This document shows, in pieces, positions 12,701 through 24,000 of a stretch of DNA of 36,809 nt. Numbering within the stretch: the stretch's first letter is position 1; every line of letters begins with the position of its first letter. The stretch comes from an uncultured Flavobacteriaceae bacterium. GTDB lineage: Bacteria; Bacteroidota; Bacteroidia; Flavobacteriales; Flavobacteriaceae. The DNA is taken from positions 1 to 36,809 of the forward strand of contig CANMFQ010000035.1 in the NCBI GenBank assembly GCA_947497145.1, given 5' to 3'. Below the pieces are notes generated by a model. The model did no database searches and had not been told where the DNA came from. It saw nothing but the letters and a program-made list of their open reading frames with translations. Position numbers and translations under genes: made by a program.

Positions 12701-15700
12701 ATGGTGTAAGCGATAGTCAAGAACAAATTGATGGCACAACAGCAACAGATCCGTGTAGTTTAACAGTAGCTAACAGTGATGTTACCCCTACGAATACATG
12801 GAATACTTCTGATTGTGATGGCGATGGTTTAACTAATGCAGCTGAATTAACCAATGGAACGGGTATAAATAATCCCGATACCGATGGTGATGGCGTAAGT
12901 GATGGTCAAGAAATTGATGATATGACCAGCCCTACTGATGGGTGTAGTTTAATTTTGGCTAGTCAAACACTCACAGCTAGTTCAGCATGGCAATCAGGTG
13001 ATTGTGATGGTGATGGAAATAGCAACGGATCTGATCCACATGTATTGGAAGCAACTGCAACCAATGATAATACACACGCAGACGTTGGTGTTGTAAAAGA
13101 AATAGCAATACTTTCTAATGATGATTTTAATATAGGTAGTACAATTACTGTTTTAACAACAGGTACAGCGTCAGGTACCATATCTGTAGATCAGTCTACG
13201 GGTAAACTTAGCTACACGGCCGTAGCGTCAGAAGATAATGGTACCGCAACTATTGATTATCGTGTTTGTAATGATGCCGTATGCGATACAGCTACAGTAA
13301 CCATTTCAATTCCTTCTTGTACAGATACCGATGGTGATAATATATGTGATGTTGATGATACCGCACCAAATGATGCCTGTAGCCCCAATGATCATCCAGA
13401 TTGGGTATCTCCATCAGATTCAGACTGTGATGGTGATGGCTTAACCTATGGTGAAGAAACCACAGGTATCGATGACCCCAGCACGACAGCAGATCCAAAT
13501 GGAGAGCGCACCGATCCAATGGATAATGATACTGATGGTGATGGCGTAACTGACGCCCAAGAAGCGATAAATGGTACCGATCCAAATGATTCGTGTTCGT
13601 ATAGCTCGGCAAGCATAACTGAGCCTATAGATTCTGGTGCAGATTGTGATGGCGATGGTTTATTAGATGTGGAAGAAATTACAGGTGTTGACGACCCTAG
13701 TACAACTGCAGTACCAACTGGCACAAGTAATGTAACTGATGTTTGTGATCCTCTACAAACCGCCCCAAGTTGTGATACCGATGGCGATGGTGTAACTAAT
13801 GCAGAAGAAGCTGCTTTAGGTACTAACCCAAATAATGCAGATAGTGATGGTGATGGCGTAAGCGACGGACAAGAAGTTAGCGACGGTACCGATGGTGCTA
13901 ATCCATGTGATTTTGTATTAGCGAATCAAGATGGCACTCCAAGTGCAGCATGGTTAGCTTCAGATTGTGATAACGACGGTATTACTAATGGCGAAGAAGT
14001 AACGAATGGAACAAATCCGCTCAATGGAGATAGTGATGGTGATGGTGTTAGTGACGGTCAAGAACAAACCGATGGAACCGACGCAACCGATTCATGTACC
14101 TTCGACCTTAACAATCAAGATGCTTCACCAAGCATAGCATGGCTAGGTTTAGATTGTGACGGCGATGGTTTAACCAATGGGCAAGAGCAAAATTTGGGCA
14201 CAAATCCATTAAGTAGTGATAGTGACGGTGATGGTGTTAGTGACGGTCAAGAACAAACCGATGGTACAACAGCAACAGATCCGTGTAGTTTAATAGCAGC
14301 TAATAGCGATGGTACGCCAACTAATGCATGGTTAGCTTCAGATTGTGATGGTGATGGCTTATCTAATGAGGATGAACTTACAAATGGCACAGGGTTAAAT
14401 AATCCCGATACCGATGGCGATGGGGTAATTGACAGTCAAGAGGTTGATGATATGACTAGCCCTACTGATGGGTGTAGTTTAATTTTGGCTAGTCAAACAC
14501 TAACATCCAGTTCAGCATGGCAATCAAACGATTGTGATGGCGATGGAAATAGCAACGGATCTGACCCACATGTATTGGAAGCAACCGCAACCAATGATAA
14601 TACATACGCAGACGTAGGTGTTGCAAAAGAAATAGAAGTGCTGGGCAATGATGATTTTAATTTAGGTAGTACAATTACTGTTTTAACAACAGGTACAGCA
14701 GCAGGGGTAATAACTGTTAATCAATCTTCGGGTAGCATTACGTATACGGCGTTAGCAGCAGAAGATAATAGTAGTGTAACGGTTAATTATCGCGTTTGTA
14801 ATGATGGGGTATGCGATACAGCAACAGTAACCATTACAATTCCTACTTGTATAGATACCGATGGTGATAATATATGCGATGCTGATGATACGGCACCAAA
14901 TGATCCTTGTAGTCCGAGTGATCATCCAGATTGGGTTCCAATATCAAATTCAGACTGTGATGGTGATGGTTTAACGTATCAAGAAGAAATAAAAGGGATA
15001 GACGATCCTAGCACGGCAGCAAATCCAAATGGAATTAGAACCAACCCCATAGATAATGATAGTGATGGTGATGGCGTAACTGATGGTCAAGAAGCGATAA
15101 ATGGTACCGATCCAAATGATTCATGTTCTTATATTCCATCGAGTATTACTGAACCAATTGATTCAGGAGCAGATTGCGATGGTGATGGTTTGTTAGATGT
15201 AGAAGAAATTATGGGTATAGACGACCCTAGTACAGCTGCTGTGCCTGCAGGAATAGGAAATACGGTAGATATTTGCAATCCCTTACAAACAGCACCAAGT
15301 TGTGATGGTGACGGTGACGGTTTAACCAATGCTGAAGAGGCTGCTTTAGGTACTAACCCAAATAATGCAGATAGTGATGGTGATGGCGTAAGCGATGGTC
15401 AAGAACAAATCGATGGTACAACAGCGATTGATCCATGTAGTTTAAAGGCTAGTAGTCAAGATATTTTGCCAAGTATATCATGGTTGTCATTAGATTGCGA
15501 TGGTGATGGTTTAACGAATGGGGAAGAAACCACAGGAGTAGATGATCCGAGTACATCTGGTAGTCCGAATGGAATAATTACTGATCCGACAAAATCAGAT
15601 ACTGATGGTGATGGTGTAAGCGATGAAGAAGAGGCAGCTAATGGTACCGATCCTAATAATCCAGATACCGATGGCGATGGTTTAACTGATGGTGAAGAAT

Positions 15701-16593
15701 TAAATAATATTGACGACCCTAGTACTCCAAGCGTGCCTACAGGGGTGTCTAGTCCAACGGATGCATGTGATCCAGATAGCTCAGGGTCAGATTGTGATCT
15801 AGATGGTGATGGTTTAACTAACGCTGAAGAAACTGCAAACGGTACCGACCCTAATAATCCAGATACCGATGGTGATGGTTTAACTGATGGTGAAGAAGTA
15901 CATAATATTGATGACCCCGCTACTCCCGGCGTACCTTCGGGTGTATCTAGTCCAATAAATCCATGCGATCCTGATAGCTCTGGGGCAGCTTGTGATACTG
16001 ACGGAGATGGAGTAACCAATGGCGAAGAGGTGTTAAATGGAACAGATCCTCTTGATGCTTGTGATTATAGTGCTTTAAGTCAAGATATTGCCTTAGTAAG
16101 TGAATCTTGGAATGCGCTAGACTGTGATGGTGACGGATTATCAAATCAAGAAGAGATCGAGATAGGTACAGACCCTATCAATAGTGATACTGATGGTGAT
16201 GGTATAAGCGACAATGATGAGTTAACTGCGGGTACTGATCCATTAGACGGTTGTAGTTCTGTTGGCGGCACACCACCATTAGGATCTGATTGTGATATAG
16301 AAATCATAAGCGATTTGATTTCGGCAGATGCAGAAGGAGGTGTTTTCACTATTCGTAATATTGAGCATTATCCACAAAATAAAGTAACCATTTATAATAG
16401 GTGGGGTGTTATTGTTTATCAAACGGAAGGTTATGATAATAAAGAAAATGCTTTTAAAGGTGTTTCTAAAGGAAGAGAGACAATTAAAAAAGAAGAGGGT
16501 TTACCGGTAGGCGTTTATTATTACACCATTTATTATGTTAATAAAGATGGTGTGGCCAGAACAAAAGTTGGTTACCTGTATATAAACCGATAA
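3739..16593 (+). CDS. Giant DUF4347 / TSP3-cassette / cadherin-like adhesin with T9SS type B sorting domain (4284 aa)
   Basis: Signal peptide ~1-41 (hydrophobic core [13 protein letters not shown], cleavage near SFA). DUF4347 ~55-175 with SHGRSGEL (His84) and [10 protein letters not shown] (Cys125). Then seven linker cassettes (~416-527, 826-956, 1152-1284, 1495-1624, 1801-1924, 2070-2199, 2388-2515) separated by different inserts: a propeller-like region with Asp-box-like strands (221-413), an unrecognised domain (528-825), a DUF642/CBM-like domain (957-1150), two unrecognised beta-rich domains (1285-1494, 1625-1800), an F5/8 type C (discoidin-like) domain (1925-2069) and a domain beginning GFDYTKLN (2200-2387). 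Three cadherin-like/Big_9 repeats (2643-2953), a long TSP3 field (2955-4184) and a T9SS type B C-terminal domain (4187-4284: [17 protein letters not shown]) follow. The family is exported by T9SS and attached to or released from the outer membrane. I infer a Ca2+-stiffened surface adhesin with several ligand-binding inserts; ligands are unknown. ATG at 3739 is chosen because it precedes the signal peptide; no ribosome binding site is evident. An intrinsic terminator follows. Confidence 0.95.
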   Translation: MFTHVSVFFQITPLLKKIHQVKSIGVILLLMFNVTVGQSFATIFPKNTIAKQKSILFVDAQITNKKGLQSFVMDDIQTIHLFSHGRSGELLIDGEWKDAKAIVSFLNSEFAIQNDQFKTINIYGCEFAKGEKGKQAVAYLENKLGLQVNASTNITGKDGDWVLEVGDKDYTSVFSYEGNLQTCAGTSGGTGENDDYDSDGVCNKDDLDYDNDGILDVHECEDLIPYVYHLFDSSNDLYKSTFGGLIIDAGEDGGAVYVETGIPSTVENIAIDKGNLYYLSNGEIFQSTNLGASWTSMATTSVGASVNNLAVDNGVFYHIFNNAGTAELYSSTNLSNGWTLQGSLSVSPDSIDDIAVFDGQFYILNLLDPESEGNHEIYTTSTPLQASMWPNANSAMDVFGADVKSLGIGQNAIECDVDNDGIPNHLDLDSDGDGCPDALESASSPYKYSDLNNDASINTTTHAVNGDGIPSGTSYVIGTSQDNAQQADECDPCNSSSTLFVDSDGDTIGDVCDFDDDNDGILDTNECTGPDVPLTVEAIGTPLAASTVGVGQNLPNLTYTIPEGSNRVMLFVVSTERVMCSGQATAAPVAHSNNSEDGVENAGIEFNGTKLKFQDKSWNLAGSVSVPSFEHYFAVYALWESDIQALSSTTGSFSFVAGDGFTAHGCAQDETVVSVITYQNVLQETDEVLTQDVWSGWFELGGATLYPPPGGVDSWDPASAPENVQPAGTTAANNALFIYGVSTAVNSVSVSATGITENIRTVVNNTSADTNTTDSAWNENDGTFLSISTISGISTTESVTINGPASFAGTARGLELVSVGTIPSCIDSDGDGILDKLDLDSDGDGCPDAIEGGSTSITDSNLTTSTMPGGNSGTGYNGISSTAVQQNLGTTVNGDGIPMSANTGQTVGDSQTGSTDTECCKDADKFLGVTDSDGDGIGDGCDQDDDNDGILDTDECNGGLTTELFNNAQLDLAGTTAQVSFIPSGWTMGNQTTNRDDFNANVLNSLNTWGVLPSSQGWSSTNTALLHSSRIGDYESITNTLTGLVPGATYSYSFEAALNMNTSLSGSSAITGGVLEVKVDNVVAGSYEVLYNSPARRYTFTWTQPAGDTDAEIELFTGNAIVGTAANNNQNPSFFVLGGSGSFERTDNMSCIDTDNDGIPNSLDLDSDGDGCPDAIEGGSTTITASNLSTSTISGGNSGADYNGISTTGVQQNLGTTVEETDPAKLGVPITAGTGQTVGASQTGSTNTECCTDAENYAGITDTDGDGYGDACDLDDDNDGILDTTENASVVTTVTAEYHETASDATLSNGDSRKLTWGTNHVEGTGNDLPNYYEYNGATQEFSPSGSIIPGIDGALDYSLAGGNVHLTNDPVVEVQDVSIYFAEIDAGSPNGKVTFTNVYNHLGIQLLTLGQIEIFDIRDNYGASMVENPAFLMLTNPSPGVFVMKKNPSFPNTDLHFKIRSTTGFIQRSDVALENLKQDDWIGIKMLRKLATHLDTDNDGIINSLDLDSDGDGCPDAIEGGSTTIAYSNLVSSTLPGGNSGADYNGISTTGVQQNLGTEVNSDGIPNIANTGQTAGDSQNGSTNTECCSDATNYPSITDTDDDGIGDACDLDDDNDGIKDVDEECKGFISQNTDGSWIGESESTADVTLSPSGFGVRPNGQTITTDQIQYNMKKRGGDAIVDYTGNSEFKVTFSPGVPANEIAFYIYDFDEASSPNGYFDVTINGGNPAGVNFEEVEYGYAYTLDYNASSSQVVSDGGEDQRILIRGVGNSLITEFKVTSVNLTTSEYMAYSLLGKSYCDSDGDGIKNTLDLDSDADGCPDAVEGAGSFDAENLVTSTLAGGSTNVTTNLCNSSTCVDSSGVPIVNGSTAAQSQGNAHLYSTKTECCLEPDEFANITDSDGDGIADGCDLDDDNDGILDDNENNYVNLAASGTATQSSNLSASYLANKAIDGDINNFSHTSNQDQNAWWQIDLGSVQDISFMNIYNRANCCQIRLEDYYVFVSDVPFTATDITTTQNQTGVLDIHEAKQAGRPTVININRTGRYIRIQSTKNQEYLQIAEIEIFDNPNIDIDNDGIPNHLDLDSDGDGCPDAIEGGSTTITASNLSISTLPGGNSGIDYNGISSTGVPQNLGTSVDSDGIPMSASTGQTVGDSQTGSTDTECCTDAENYAGITDSDGDGYGDGCDLDDDNDGILDVNEGNTGFDYTKLNMPSTLNNGVSYNTPTTLLDGATVNVTAKYTGGSATVVYNSAASVDGYTYHNGTNNDQPINGVQRFEYSFDIPQKYLRVRALFNEHFGESNATSSEGFSLILNGSNNFHVFDPANMSSTMNIDDSIGGGTIAYSSSGGYYTIYDPNGISSISLFSRIYQGSAGNAAAYQVALGSETNQDTDGDGIFDHLDLDSDGDGCPDAIEGGSTSIVYSNLVDSSMPSGNSGAGYVGVSTGVKQNLGTSVSNAAATLGVPTIAGAGQAIGSSIDMATVVCCDASESGFPDADNDDVADNCDLDDDNDGILDTVEYGGVNPATDADNDGVPLYLDDDDADNTKGDDNSAVETAFDSDGDGKANHLDADSDDDGCSDYSETDTNETDGSVLVVSGPYGTNGFADALESAADSGTATNTVNTDGGTSYAAATNPSDVSCVLFKIIDDDISVTEDNDAIISILGNDVNVPSDATVTITQPSNGTVVKNSDGTVTYTPDTNFSGTDTFTYEVCDTKMTQSCYTATVTVTVNAENDPPVADDDSETGFEEDPVVIDVLAGDTDVDDDIDETSVVFVHPPAGTTLSPNMKMLTAPGQGVWTINPSDGKVTFTPETNFNGTVTPVQYTVDDMASGTSNPATISVTITSVNDVPVTTEDAASGYEDTPVTIAVLENDSDVDDPIDPSSVTFVNPPSGATLSSDGKTLTVPNEGVWTINPSTGLVTFTPDTGYTGDVTPVAYAISDGKDTSIPQSIAVTIKPCEELPTGDCDGDGLTNAQEQALGTNPLSNDTDGDGVSDSQEQIDGTTATDPCSLTVANSDVTPTNTWNTSDCDGDGLTNAAELTNGTGINNPDTDGDGVSDGQEIDDMTSPTDGCSLILASQTLTASSAWQSGDCDGDGNSNGSDPHVLEATATNDNTHADVGVVKEIAILSNDDFNIGSTITVLTTGTASGTISVDQSTGKLSYTAVASEDNGTATIDYRVCNDAVCDTATVTISIPSCTDTDGDNICDVDDTAPNDACSPNDHPDWVSPSDSDCDGDGLTYGEETTGIDDPSTTADPNGERTDPMDNDTDGDGVTDAQEAINGTDPNDSCSYSSASITEPIDSGADCDGDGLLDVEEITGVDDPSTTAVPTGTSNVTDVCDPLQTAPSCDTDGDGVTNAEEAALGTNPNNADSDGDGVSDGQEVSDGTDGANPCDFVLANQDGTPSAAWLASDCDNDGITNGEEVTNGTNPLNGDSDGDGVSDGQEQTDGTDATDSCTFDLNNQDASPSIAWLGLDCDGDGLTNGQEQNLGTNPLSSDSDGDGVSDGQEQTDGTTATDPCSLIAANSDGTPTNAWLASDCDGDGLSNEDELTNGTGLNNPDTDGDGVIDSQEVDDMTSPTDGCSLILASQTLTSSSAWQSNDCDGDGNSNGSDPHVLEATATNDNTYADVGVAKEIEVLGNDDFNLGSTITVLTTGTAAGVITVNQSSGSITYTALAAEDNSSVTVNYRVCNDGVCDTATVTITIPTCIDTDGDNICDADDTAPNDPCSPSDHPDWVPISNSDCDGDGLTYQEEIKGIDDPSTAANPNGIRTNPIDNDSDGDGVTDGQEAINGTDPNDSCSYIPSSITEPIDSGADCDGDGLLDVEEIMGIDDPSTAAVPAGIGNTVDICNPLQTAPSCDGDGDGLTNAEEAALGTNPNNADSDGDGVSDGQEQIDGTTAIDPCSLKASSQDILPSISWLSLDCDGDGLTNGEETTGVDDPSTSGSPNGIITDPTKSDTDGDGVSDEEEAANGTDPNNPDTDGDGLTDGEELNNIDDPSTPSVPTGVSSPTDACDPDSSGSDCDLDGDGLTNAEETANGTDPNNPDTDGDGLTDGEEVHNIDDPATPGVPSGVSSPINPCDPDSSGAACDTDGDGVTNGEEVLNGTDPLDACDYSALSQDIALVSESWNALDCDGDGLSNQEEIEIGTDPINSDTDGDGISDNDELTAGTDPLDGCSSVGGTPPLGSDCDIEIISDLISADAEGGVFTIRNIEHYPQNKVTIYNRWGVIVYQTEGYDNKENAFKGVSKGRETIKKEEGLPVGVYYYTIYYVNKDGVARTKVGYLYINR
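3901..4263 (+). other. DUF4347 domain of gene 2 (possible caspase-like fold)
   Basis: Residues ~55-175. A hydrophobic strand leads into [13 protein letters not shown] (His84); a second strand leads into [13 protein letters not shown] (Cys125); [13 protein letters not shown] closes the domain. The same His and Cys occur with the same 41-residue spacing at 17445 and 29933. Placement in DUF4347 is by recognition of these family motifs. The caspase-like interpretation is inference from the HG...GC pattern and spacing. Confidence 0.8.
9511..9945 (+). other. F5/8 type C (discoidin-like) insert
   Basis: Residues ~1925-2069 of gene 2. Visible hallmarks are [20 protein letters not shown], a WWQIDLG strand, a following strand around [10 protein letters not shown] and a C-terminal RYIRIQS strand leading to IAEIEIFD. 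F5/8C and fucolectin-like domains usually bind carbohydrates or lipids, so this insert is the clearest candidate for a ligand-binding payload. It has an internal Cys-Cys and no bracketing cysteines. Confidence 0.8.
10336..10905 (+). repeat. Insert 'D' (GFDYTKLN type), also present twice in gene 4
   Basis: A domain of about 188 residues starting around [18 protein letters not shown] and ending SRIYQGS...[11 protein letters not shown]. Near-identical DNA, including synonymous positions, recurs at about 21946-22512 and 22900-23463. No family was recognised; a beta-sandwich is plausible from the alternating hydrophobic pattern. It has no bracketing cysteines. Confidence 0.85.
11665..12597 (+). 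repeat. Three cadherin-like / Big_9 repeats of gene 2
   Basis: One short repeat ([20 protein letters not shown]...DTFTYEVCD) and two long ones opening with NDPPVADDD and NDVPVTTED and ending PVQYTVDD / PVAYAISD. Each long repeat is about 110 residues with the typical D-V-L-x-N-D-x-D-V-D motif. They probably form an extended stalk between the linker/insert region and the C-terminal TSP3 field. Confidence 0.85.
12622..15440 (+). repeat. 1530-bp in-frame tandem duplication in the TSP3 field of gene 2
   Basis: Anchors separated by exactly 1530 bp (510 codons): GATTGTGA at 12622 and 14152, AGCAACGGAT at 13021 and 14551, AATAATGCAG at 13831 and 15361. Each unit holds TSP3 motifs ([12 protein letters not shown]), one embedded Big_9-like domain (ATNDNT...YRVCND) and the DTAPND and [11 protein letters not shown]-type segments. 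The copies differ at scattered positions, so the event is not the most recent in the window. Confidence 0.9.
16297..16590 (+). other. T9SS type B sorting domain (CHU_C) of gene 2
   Basis: The last ~98 residues: [20 protein letters not shown], then [26 protein letters not shown] and GYLYINR at the very end. This is the pattern of the gliding-motility-associated C-terminal domain, the type B signal for export through the T9SS. In known cases such proteins usually need a PorP/SprF-like partner, none of which is encoded in this window. Confidence 0.93.
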
Positions 16594-16674
16594 TTGTCCA
16601 AGGTAGTATATGCTATTAGTAGCGTAGCATTAAGGTGTATAAGGCGCTAAACAAGTTTTAAAGCCATAATAAAT

Positions 16675-16715
16675 AAAAAATCAAGTCATTGAACATCAAT
16701 GACTTGATTTTTTTT
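16675..16715 (+). terminator. Intrinsic terminator of gene 2
   Basis: ATCAAGTCATTG (ending 16691) pairs perfectly with CAATGACTTGAT (from 16697) across a 5-base AACAT loop, followed by a run of eight T. The stem is preceded by six A, so it could also stop transcription from the other side. It lies about 80 bp after the stop codon. Confidence 0.9.
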
Positions 16716-16970
16716 GTATTCCATCTAACCCCTTACGTGCAAAACTATTAGGTTACAGTTAAAAATGTTGTGCATGTAGGTGAATAAAAAAAACAGTAAC
16801 ATTTTATAGGTATATAGGCTTTGTAAAATGATGTCAATATTATGTATAAGCTATTGATGAATTTTGAATTGATAGGATACAGTGCAGTCTTAAAATATAT
16901 GATGCTACAAAATATTTACATGTTATTTCTTACTTATTATATAATATTTAGCTTAAACAAAAGTTAATAT

Positions 16971-16986
16971 TGTAAGAAAAAACTTA
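16971..16986. repeat. 16-bp motif shared with the gap before gene 5 (copy 1)
   Basis: TGTAAGAAAAAACTTA is identical to 29648-29663. Both copies lie in an intergenic region upstream of a DUF4347 gene (about 470 and 285 bp from the starts). It could be a regulator site, but A-rich composition makes chance possible. Confidence 0.35.
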
Positions 16987-17444
16987 ATAAATGTAAATGA
17001 GAAACAATTACTTCTACTTTGAGTTTAGTCATCAGAAAATTTTTAGCGAAAAAGTAATTTTAAATGTTCTGCTTCATTAGGTGTTCTTACTGATGTTTTT
17101 TAGCCCTGATTGGTTTGTCAAGGTCTAACCTAAAGATTGTAGGAAACACGCTAAAGAAACTATAATCGCTAAACGATCCTTTTAAATTCTTCAATAAATA
17201 GGGGTTAAAAGAGACTATTACAAACAAATTCTGGCCCTATGGGTGTTGCATATCAGGCGAATTCAGTGAAAAGAATCAAACATTTCTTCATGGCTATATA
17301 GAAATGTCAAATCCATTGGTCGAAAGCAAAAGGTAGTTTAAAGGGTTTACGAGGTGGTTTAAATGTTTTCAACAAACAAAAAGTAATGGGTTCATTTAAT
17401 TTGTGGCTCAAATGTTTTTACAAAAACGAATAAAACAAATAATT

Positions 17445-18041
17445 ATGAAACAATACACACCATTAGTAAAGTTAATATCGCTATTAATTTTAATGCTAGT
17501 TTGTCAGTTAGATGTATTGGCAAAAAGTGTTGTAGATGCAACGTTCGTCCCTAGTTCTTTTCTTGCCGATTCAGTATCAGCTACTGATTTATTAAAGGCA
17601 AAGTATAATAATGATTCTTGTGGGTTTGATTTGTTTTCTCATGACCGTTCACAAGAATTAATGATTCAAGGCGAATGGAAAGATGCAAAAGCCATTGTAT
17701 CATTCTTGAATTCACAATTTGTAAGCCAAAATGCTCAATTCAAAAGTGTCAATATTTACGGTTGCGAGTTTGCCAAAGGAGAGCAAGGCAAACAAGCTGT
17801 TGTGTATTTAGAAAAACATTTGAATGTAAAAGTAAACGCTTCTACGAACATCACAAGAAAAAATGGTGATGGGTTTTTACAATATAGATGCCATCAAGCA
17901 AAAGGTATTGCTGTAAACAGATTAATAGCACGAGACTATGGTGAATCACAATTAATAAATAGATGTCGTGATGCAATAAGCTGTACAGACATAGAACAAC
18001 AAAACAATAGACCTAATGAGTTTATTGCGATTATAAAATAA
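17445..18041 (+). pseudogene. DUF4347-OmpA C-terminus chimera (198 aa), probable deletion relic
   Basis: ATG at 17445 opens a classic signal peptide (KLISLLILMLVCQLDVLA, cleavage near residue 26); earlier GTG (17403) and ATG (17412) would only lengthen the n-region. Residues ~60-143 match the DUF4347 domains of the flanking giants ([31 protein letters not shown]). His66 and Cys107 remain, but SHGRSGEL has become SHDRSQEL and the GDW motif reads GDG. From about residue 151 the sequence switches to the end of an OmpA-family domain: KGIAVNRLIARDYGESQLIN, then two Cys and a degenerate H-Q-x-N-R-R-x-EF motif ending IAIIK. The start of the OmpA domain is missing. A single in-frame deletion joining the 5' end of a giant adhesin gene to the 3' end of an OmpA gene explains this. 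It may still be expressed as a small secreted protein, so 'pseudogene' is provisional. It ends 40 bp before gene 4. Confidence 0.75.
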
Positions 18042-18081
18042 ATGAGATTGTAATTTGATTAAAAACATAAAAGAATTAGAA

Positions 18082-21000
18082 ATGAAAACAACGAATCTTA
18101 ATAATAAAAAAATGAAGTTCTTTTTAAATTATAAATTGCAATTTAAATTTGTATTGTGTTTATTGTTTTTAGGAGGTGTAACTACTTCATTGCAAGCACA
18201 GGTATGCTCTTCGACAGCTAATATACCTGCTTCTGGTACTGTTACTATAAATGGCATAGGAATAACAACAAGTTATTCAGGGTCTGTTTCTAGTTATAAT
18301 GGTTCGCTGACTGCATGTACAGGCTCTTCTGAAGCAACTACTCATCCAGGGGCACTTTATGTAGGTAATGCAGGGTTTTGGAGAGAAACCTTAACATTTA
18401 GTGAGCCTGTCAATAATATGATTATTGTTATTACAGCAGCAGGAACCAATCAAAATGAGAATTTCATTTTTAATGTAGATGGTGCTCCTGCAACGGTTAC
18501 AGATCTTGGGTCTTGTTTTTCTACAATAAATGGAAACGAAATAGTATCAGGGAATGGAGCTCCTCCAGGTGATGCTGGTGGCGGTGGTGGAAACTTTAAA
18601 ATTTCAGCAGCAGCTGCTTATACAACATTAACGATTGAAGGTTCAGGGTTTGAAAGCGGCTCTTTACTTGCTATTTGTCAATCAACAATTTGTGGCGTTG
18701 GTGATGATGACCCAACTTTAAGTGCATCTACACTAGCGGCATCATGTCCAAATCAAGAGGGTGATTTGACGACAATTACAGCAACTAATACCCCATCTTC
18801 TGGCAATATTGAGTTAACATGGCATACTTCTGAATTCGCAAATAATGACAATTTAGTTTCTACGGCTACTAGCGTTAGTAGTGGTACTTACTATGGGGCT
18901 TTTCATGATATTACAAACGATTGTTTTGGGCCGACCACAAGTATAGTTGTAACAGAAGCTGACTGTTGTGATGCAACAATTAATACTTCGCTTATAGATA
19001 GTGATGACGATGGTTATGCTGATACTTGCGATTTAGACGATGATAACGATGGAATAAAAGATATAGACGAAGAATGTGGGGGGTATATTGCTCAAAATAC
19101 AGACGGAGTTTGGAAAGGATTTACAGAAAGTGTGGTAGACGTAACTTTGGGTGGTAATAGTTTTGAGACTCTTACTAATGAAAGAACATATACAGATGGT
19201 CAAGTGTCTTATTCTATAAATTTACGAGGAGGAGATAAGTGGGTAAGAACACAAGGGGGGACAGTAGAGATTACCGCTACTTTTTCTCCAGGAATTCCAA
19301 TAGATGAAATAGCATTTCATGTTTTTGATATGGATCATAGCAATTCACCAAATGCATATTTTAACTTTACTATAAATGGAGGGACTCCAGCTGGTAATCT
19401 TATTGAAGTAGTAGATTATGGATATGCATCACCATCAACTTATGATGCAACAACAAGTAGATTGGAAGCATCAGGAATTCCCGATCAAAGTACTTTATTA
19501 AAAGGAGTTGGTAATACCATAATCACAGAGCTTAAAATTGAATCTTTTAGTGTTGGGACTGGAGATTGGATGGCTTATTCCATATTTGCTAGAAGTGATT
19601 GTGATACCGATGGCGATGGAATTAAAAACACCTTAGATTTAGATTCAGACGGCGATGGTTGTCCAGATGCTACAGAAGGCGGTTTAACATCAATTATGGC
19701 TTCTAACCTAGTTACATCAGCACTTCCTGGTGGAAACACAGGAACAGATTACAACGGTACAGCAACAACAGGTGTACAACAAAATTTAGGGACTACAGTC
19801 AATACTGATGGTATTCCAACGATAGCAGGAACGGGACAAACAGCCGGCGATTCACAAATAGGAAGTACAGATACCGAATGTTGTAAAGAAGCAAACAATT
19901 ATCCCGCAATAACTGATACCGATGGTGATGGTATAGGCGATGGTTGTGATTTAGATGATGATAATGATGGGATACTGGATTCGTTGGAATGTGATCTTTC
20001 AAATTTAAATTATAATTTTATAACATACTGGACCTTTAATGATAATACATATTCAGCTTCAACACCGTCTTCAGTTTTTACTTCAGCATCAGATTTAATA
20101 TCAGGTTCTGGGGTTACAAAAGATATAGGATTTTATCCTACAAAAGCAATGAGAGTTAATGATGTTAATAATAATTCTTTATCCACTTCCATATCAAATA
20201 ATGATTATGTAGAAGTTTCGGTTACAACTGATAATGATATTGGTTATACTTATTTTTCTCAATATGGTAATTGGTATGATGGAGGAGCAATAGGACTGGG
20301 GTATTATCCATATGATTATAGTATGCAAATTTCAACAGATTCTAATTTTTCTAATTACACAACGTTGATTGATAATTACAATTCTTTACCTCCAAGTACT
20401 TCTACCAAAGGATTTAATTATGTTGCGTTACCTAATCCATATAGATTGGAGTCAAACACTACTTATTATATAAGGGTATATTTTTATAATGCTCCAGCCG
20501 GGGGTCAGATTGTATTTGATGATTTTATTATTTACACAACAACATTATCTTATCCTTTATGTGATTTCGATGCAGATGGAATTCCAAATGAAACAGACTT
20601 AGATAGTGACGGGGATGGTTGCCCAGACGCTATAGAAGGAGGGTCAACATCAATTGCTTATTCTAATTTAAGCACATCTACTATTGCTGGCGGAAATACA
20701 GGTGCTAATTATAATGGATTAGTAGCAACAGGTGTACAACAAAATTTAGGGACTACAGTCAATACTGATGGTATTCCAACGATAGCAGGAACAGGACAAA
20801 CAGCCGGCGATTCACAAATAGGAAGTACAGATACCGAATGTTGTAAAGAAGCAAACAATTATCCCGCAATAACTGATACCGATGGTGATGGTATAGGCGA
20901 TGCTTGTGATTTAGATGATGATAATGATGGTATTTTAGATACAGCTGAATGTACTTCATACGAATTAATTTCTTTTGATTTTAATGCAGACGGTAGTTTT

Positions 21001-24000
21001 GAAACCTTAGCTTCTATTGCGAGTAATGATACTTTTAATAGTGATATTACTAGTGGAGGTTCTGGTTGGGTAAACACACAGGGTTCTTTAGATTCATGGG
21101 TAAGTCCTATGCCTACGACAGGTTCTGGTACTTGGGCAGGAATGGCAGACGGATTATCAGCATCACCAGATGGAGGTGTTTTTGTAGGAGGATGGATTTC
21201 TGATGGATCTTTTGAAGGGTTTAGTACTACTGTTACAGGTCTTACAGTAGGTAAGGAATATACCTTGAAATTTTATCAAGCAAATGCAGGAGTTGAAGGA
21301 ACTACACCCGTTAATGTAAATCAAAAAGCAAGATGGAAGGTTCAATTTGGTTCGGAGACTCTTTATAGTACGGCTATGGATTTTAAAGGAGAAGGGAATC
21401 AAGTTTGGATGGAAGAAACTATGGTTTTTACAGCAACAGCCACTTCTCAAACTTTAGTTTATAGTACAGATAATGATGGAACAGCCTTTAATTTTGAATA
21501 TATGGCGCTAGATGGTATCCGTCTATTAATAGAAAGTGAAAATTCATCATCATGTTTAACAGATACCGATAATGATGGTATACCCAATCACTTAGACCTA
21601 GACAGCGATGGTGATGGATGCCCAGATGCCATAGAAGGTGGTTCAACCGCAATAGCGTATGCAAATTTAAGTACGTCAAGTTTGGCTGGTGGAAATTCAG
21701 GAACAGGATATAATGGAATCGTATCGACAGCCGTTCAGCAAAATTTAGGTACTACAGTCAATGCTGATGGTATTCCAACAATAGCAGGAACAGGACAAAC
21801 CGCTGGTGCTTCACAAACAGGAAGTACAGATACCGAATGTTGTAAAGATGCCGAAAATTATGCAGGAATCACTGATACCGATGGTGATGGCATAGGAGAT
21901 GGTTGTGATTTAGATGATGATAATGATGGTATTTTAGATGTAAATGAAGGTAATATAGGTATTGATTATACCAAACTTAATATGCCTAGTACATTAAATA
22001 ATGGTGTGTCATATAATACATCTACAACTTTATTAGATGGAGCAACGGTTAATGTAACGGCTAAGTACACTGGCGGTTCAGCTACTGTAGTTTATAATTC
22101 AGCTGCTAGTATAGATGGGTATTTATACAACACAGGAACTAACAATGGTCAACCTGTTAATGGCGTACAACGTTTTGATTATAGTTTTGATGTACCACAA
22201 AAATATTTACGTGTAAGAGCTCTTTTTAATGAGCATTTTGGAGAATTTAATGCTACTTCTAGTGAAGGGTTTAGTTTAATTCTTAACGGAAGTAATAACT
22301 TTCATGTCTTTGATCCCGCAAATATGTCTTCTACCATGAATATTGACGATAGTATTGGTGGAGGAACTATTGCTTATAGTACCTCTGGAGGTTATTATAC
22401 GATATATGACCCTAATGGAATTAGTAGTATTTCATTACTTAGTCGTATTTATCAAGGAAGTGAGGCAAATGCAGCCGCTTATCATGTAGCTCTTGGTTCA
22501 GAAACGAATCAAGATACCGATGGCGATGGTATTTTTGATCATTTAGATCTAGATAGTGATGGCGATGGTTGCTCTGATGCCATAGAAGGTGGTTCAACAT
22601 CAATAGTTTATTCAAATTTAGTAATATCAAGTTTACCTGGCGGAAATTCAGGAACAGGATATAATGGAATCGTATCAACAGGCGTTCAGCAAAATTTAGG
22701 AAATACAGTCAATGCTGATGGTATTCCAACAATAGCAGGAACAGGACAAACCGCTGGTGCTTCACAAACAGGAAGTACAGATACCGAATGTTGTAAAGAT
22801 GCAGAAAATTATCCTGCAATAACTGATACCGATGGTGATGGTATAGGCGATGCTTGCGATTTAGATGATGATAATGATGGTATTTTAGATGTAGATGAAG
22901 GTAATATAGGTATCGATTATACCAAACTTAATATGCCTAGTACATTAAATAATGGTGTATCATATAATACACCTACAACTTTATTAGATGGAGCAACGGT
23001 TAATGTAACGGCTAATTATACTGGCGGTTCAGCTACTGTAGTTTATAATTCAGCTGCTAGTGTAGATGGGTATTTATACAACACAGGAACTAACAATGGT
23101 CAACCTGTTAATGGTGTACAACGTTTTGATTATAGTTTTGATGTACCACAAAAATATTTACGTGTAAGAGCCGTTTTTAATGATCATTTAGGAGAATTTA
23201 ATGCTACTTCTAGTGAGGGCTTTAGTTTAATTCTTAACGGAAGTACAAACTTTCATGTCTTTGATCCTGCAAATATGTCTTCTAGTATGAATATTGACGA
23301 TAGTATCGGTGGAGGAACTATTGCTTATAGTGCTTCTGGAGGTTATTATACGATATATGACCCTAATGGAATTAGTAGTATTTCATTACTTAGTCGTGTG
23401 TATCAAGGAAGTGCGGCAAATGCAGCCGCTTATCATGTAGCTCTTGGTTCAGAAACGAATCAAGATACCGATGGCGATGGTATTTTTGATCACTTAGATC
23501 TAGATAGTGATGGCGATGGTTGCTCTGATGCCATAGAAGGTGGTTCAACATCAATAGCGTATGCAAATTTAAGTACATCAAGTTTACCAGGCGGAAACTC
23601 AGGTGCTAATTATAATGGTACAGCTACAACTGGAATACAACAGAACTTAGGAACTACAGTCAATGCTGATGGTATTCCAACGATAGCAGGAACAGGACAA
23701 ACCGTTGGTGATTCACAAACAGGAAGTACAGATGCCGAATGTTGTAAAGATGCAGAAAATTATCCTGCAATAACTGATACCGATGGTGATGGTATAGGCG
23801 ATGCTTGTGATTTAGATGATGATAATGATGGTATTTTAGATGCTGATGAACTTTTGTGTGAAAATATTAAAATAGATCGTTCACCAGATTCATCTAGTTA
23901 TGATACTACCCAAGTTAATGCCTTCCCTTCGGGTAGAGAATTGTCAAAAACACATGACGGAAGTTTATCAACTTATGGAGGAACACAACCAGCTAGCTCG

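Larger units (their letters stand above)
16594..17444. other. Intergenic region with terminator and a shared 16-bp motif
   Basis: About 0.85 kb, AT-rich, with no credible open frame. It contains the terminator at 16675-16715 and the 16-bp motif at 16971-16986. TTAATTTG at 17396-17403 has one mismatch to the flavobacterial -7 element but no clear -33 TTG, so it is not called a promoter. Confidence 0.6.

Noticed and set aside
12600-16290. Regular short repeats resembling a CRISPR-like or satellite array
   Set aside because: The periodicity follows codons for TSP3 Asp-rich motifs inside one uninterrupted reading frame; repeat units are diverged and there are no unique spacers of constant length.
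17041-17400. Search for an insertion-sequence remnant or a broken PorP/SprF gene in the gap before the chimera
   Set aside because: Frames are interrupted every few codons and no terminal inverted repeats or family motifs were found.
18055-18081. TTG at 18055 as the start of gene 4
   Set aside because: The ATG at 18082 immediately precedes a well-formed signal peptide; the extra nine residues add nothing recognisable.
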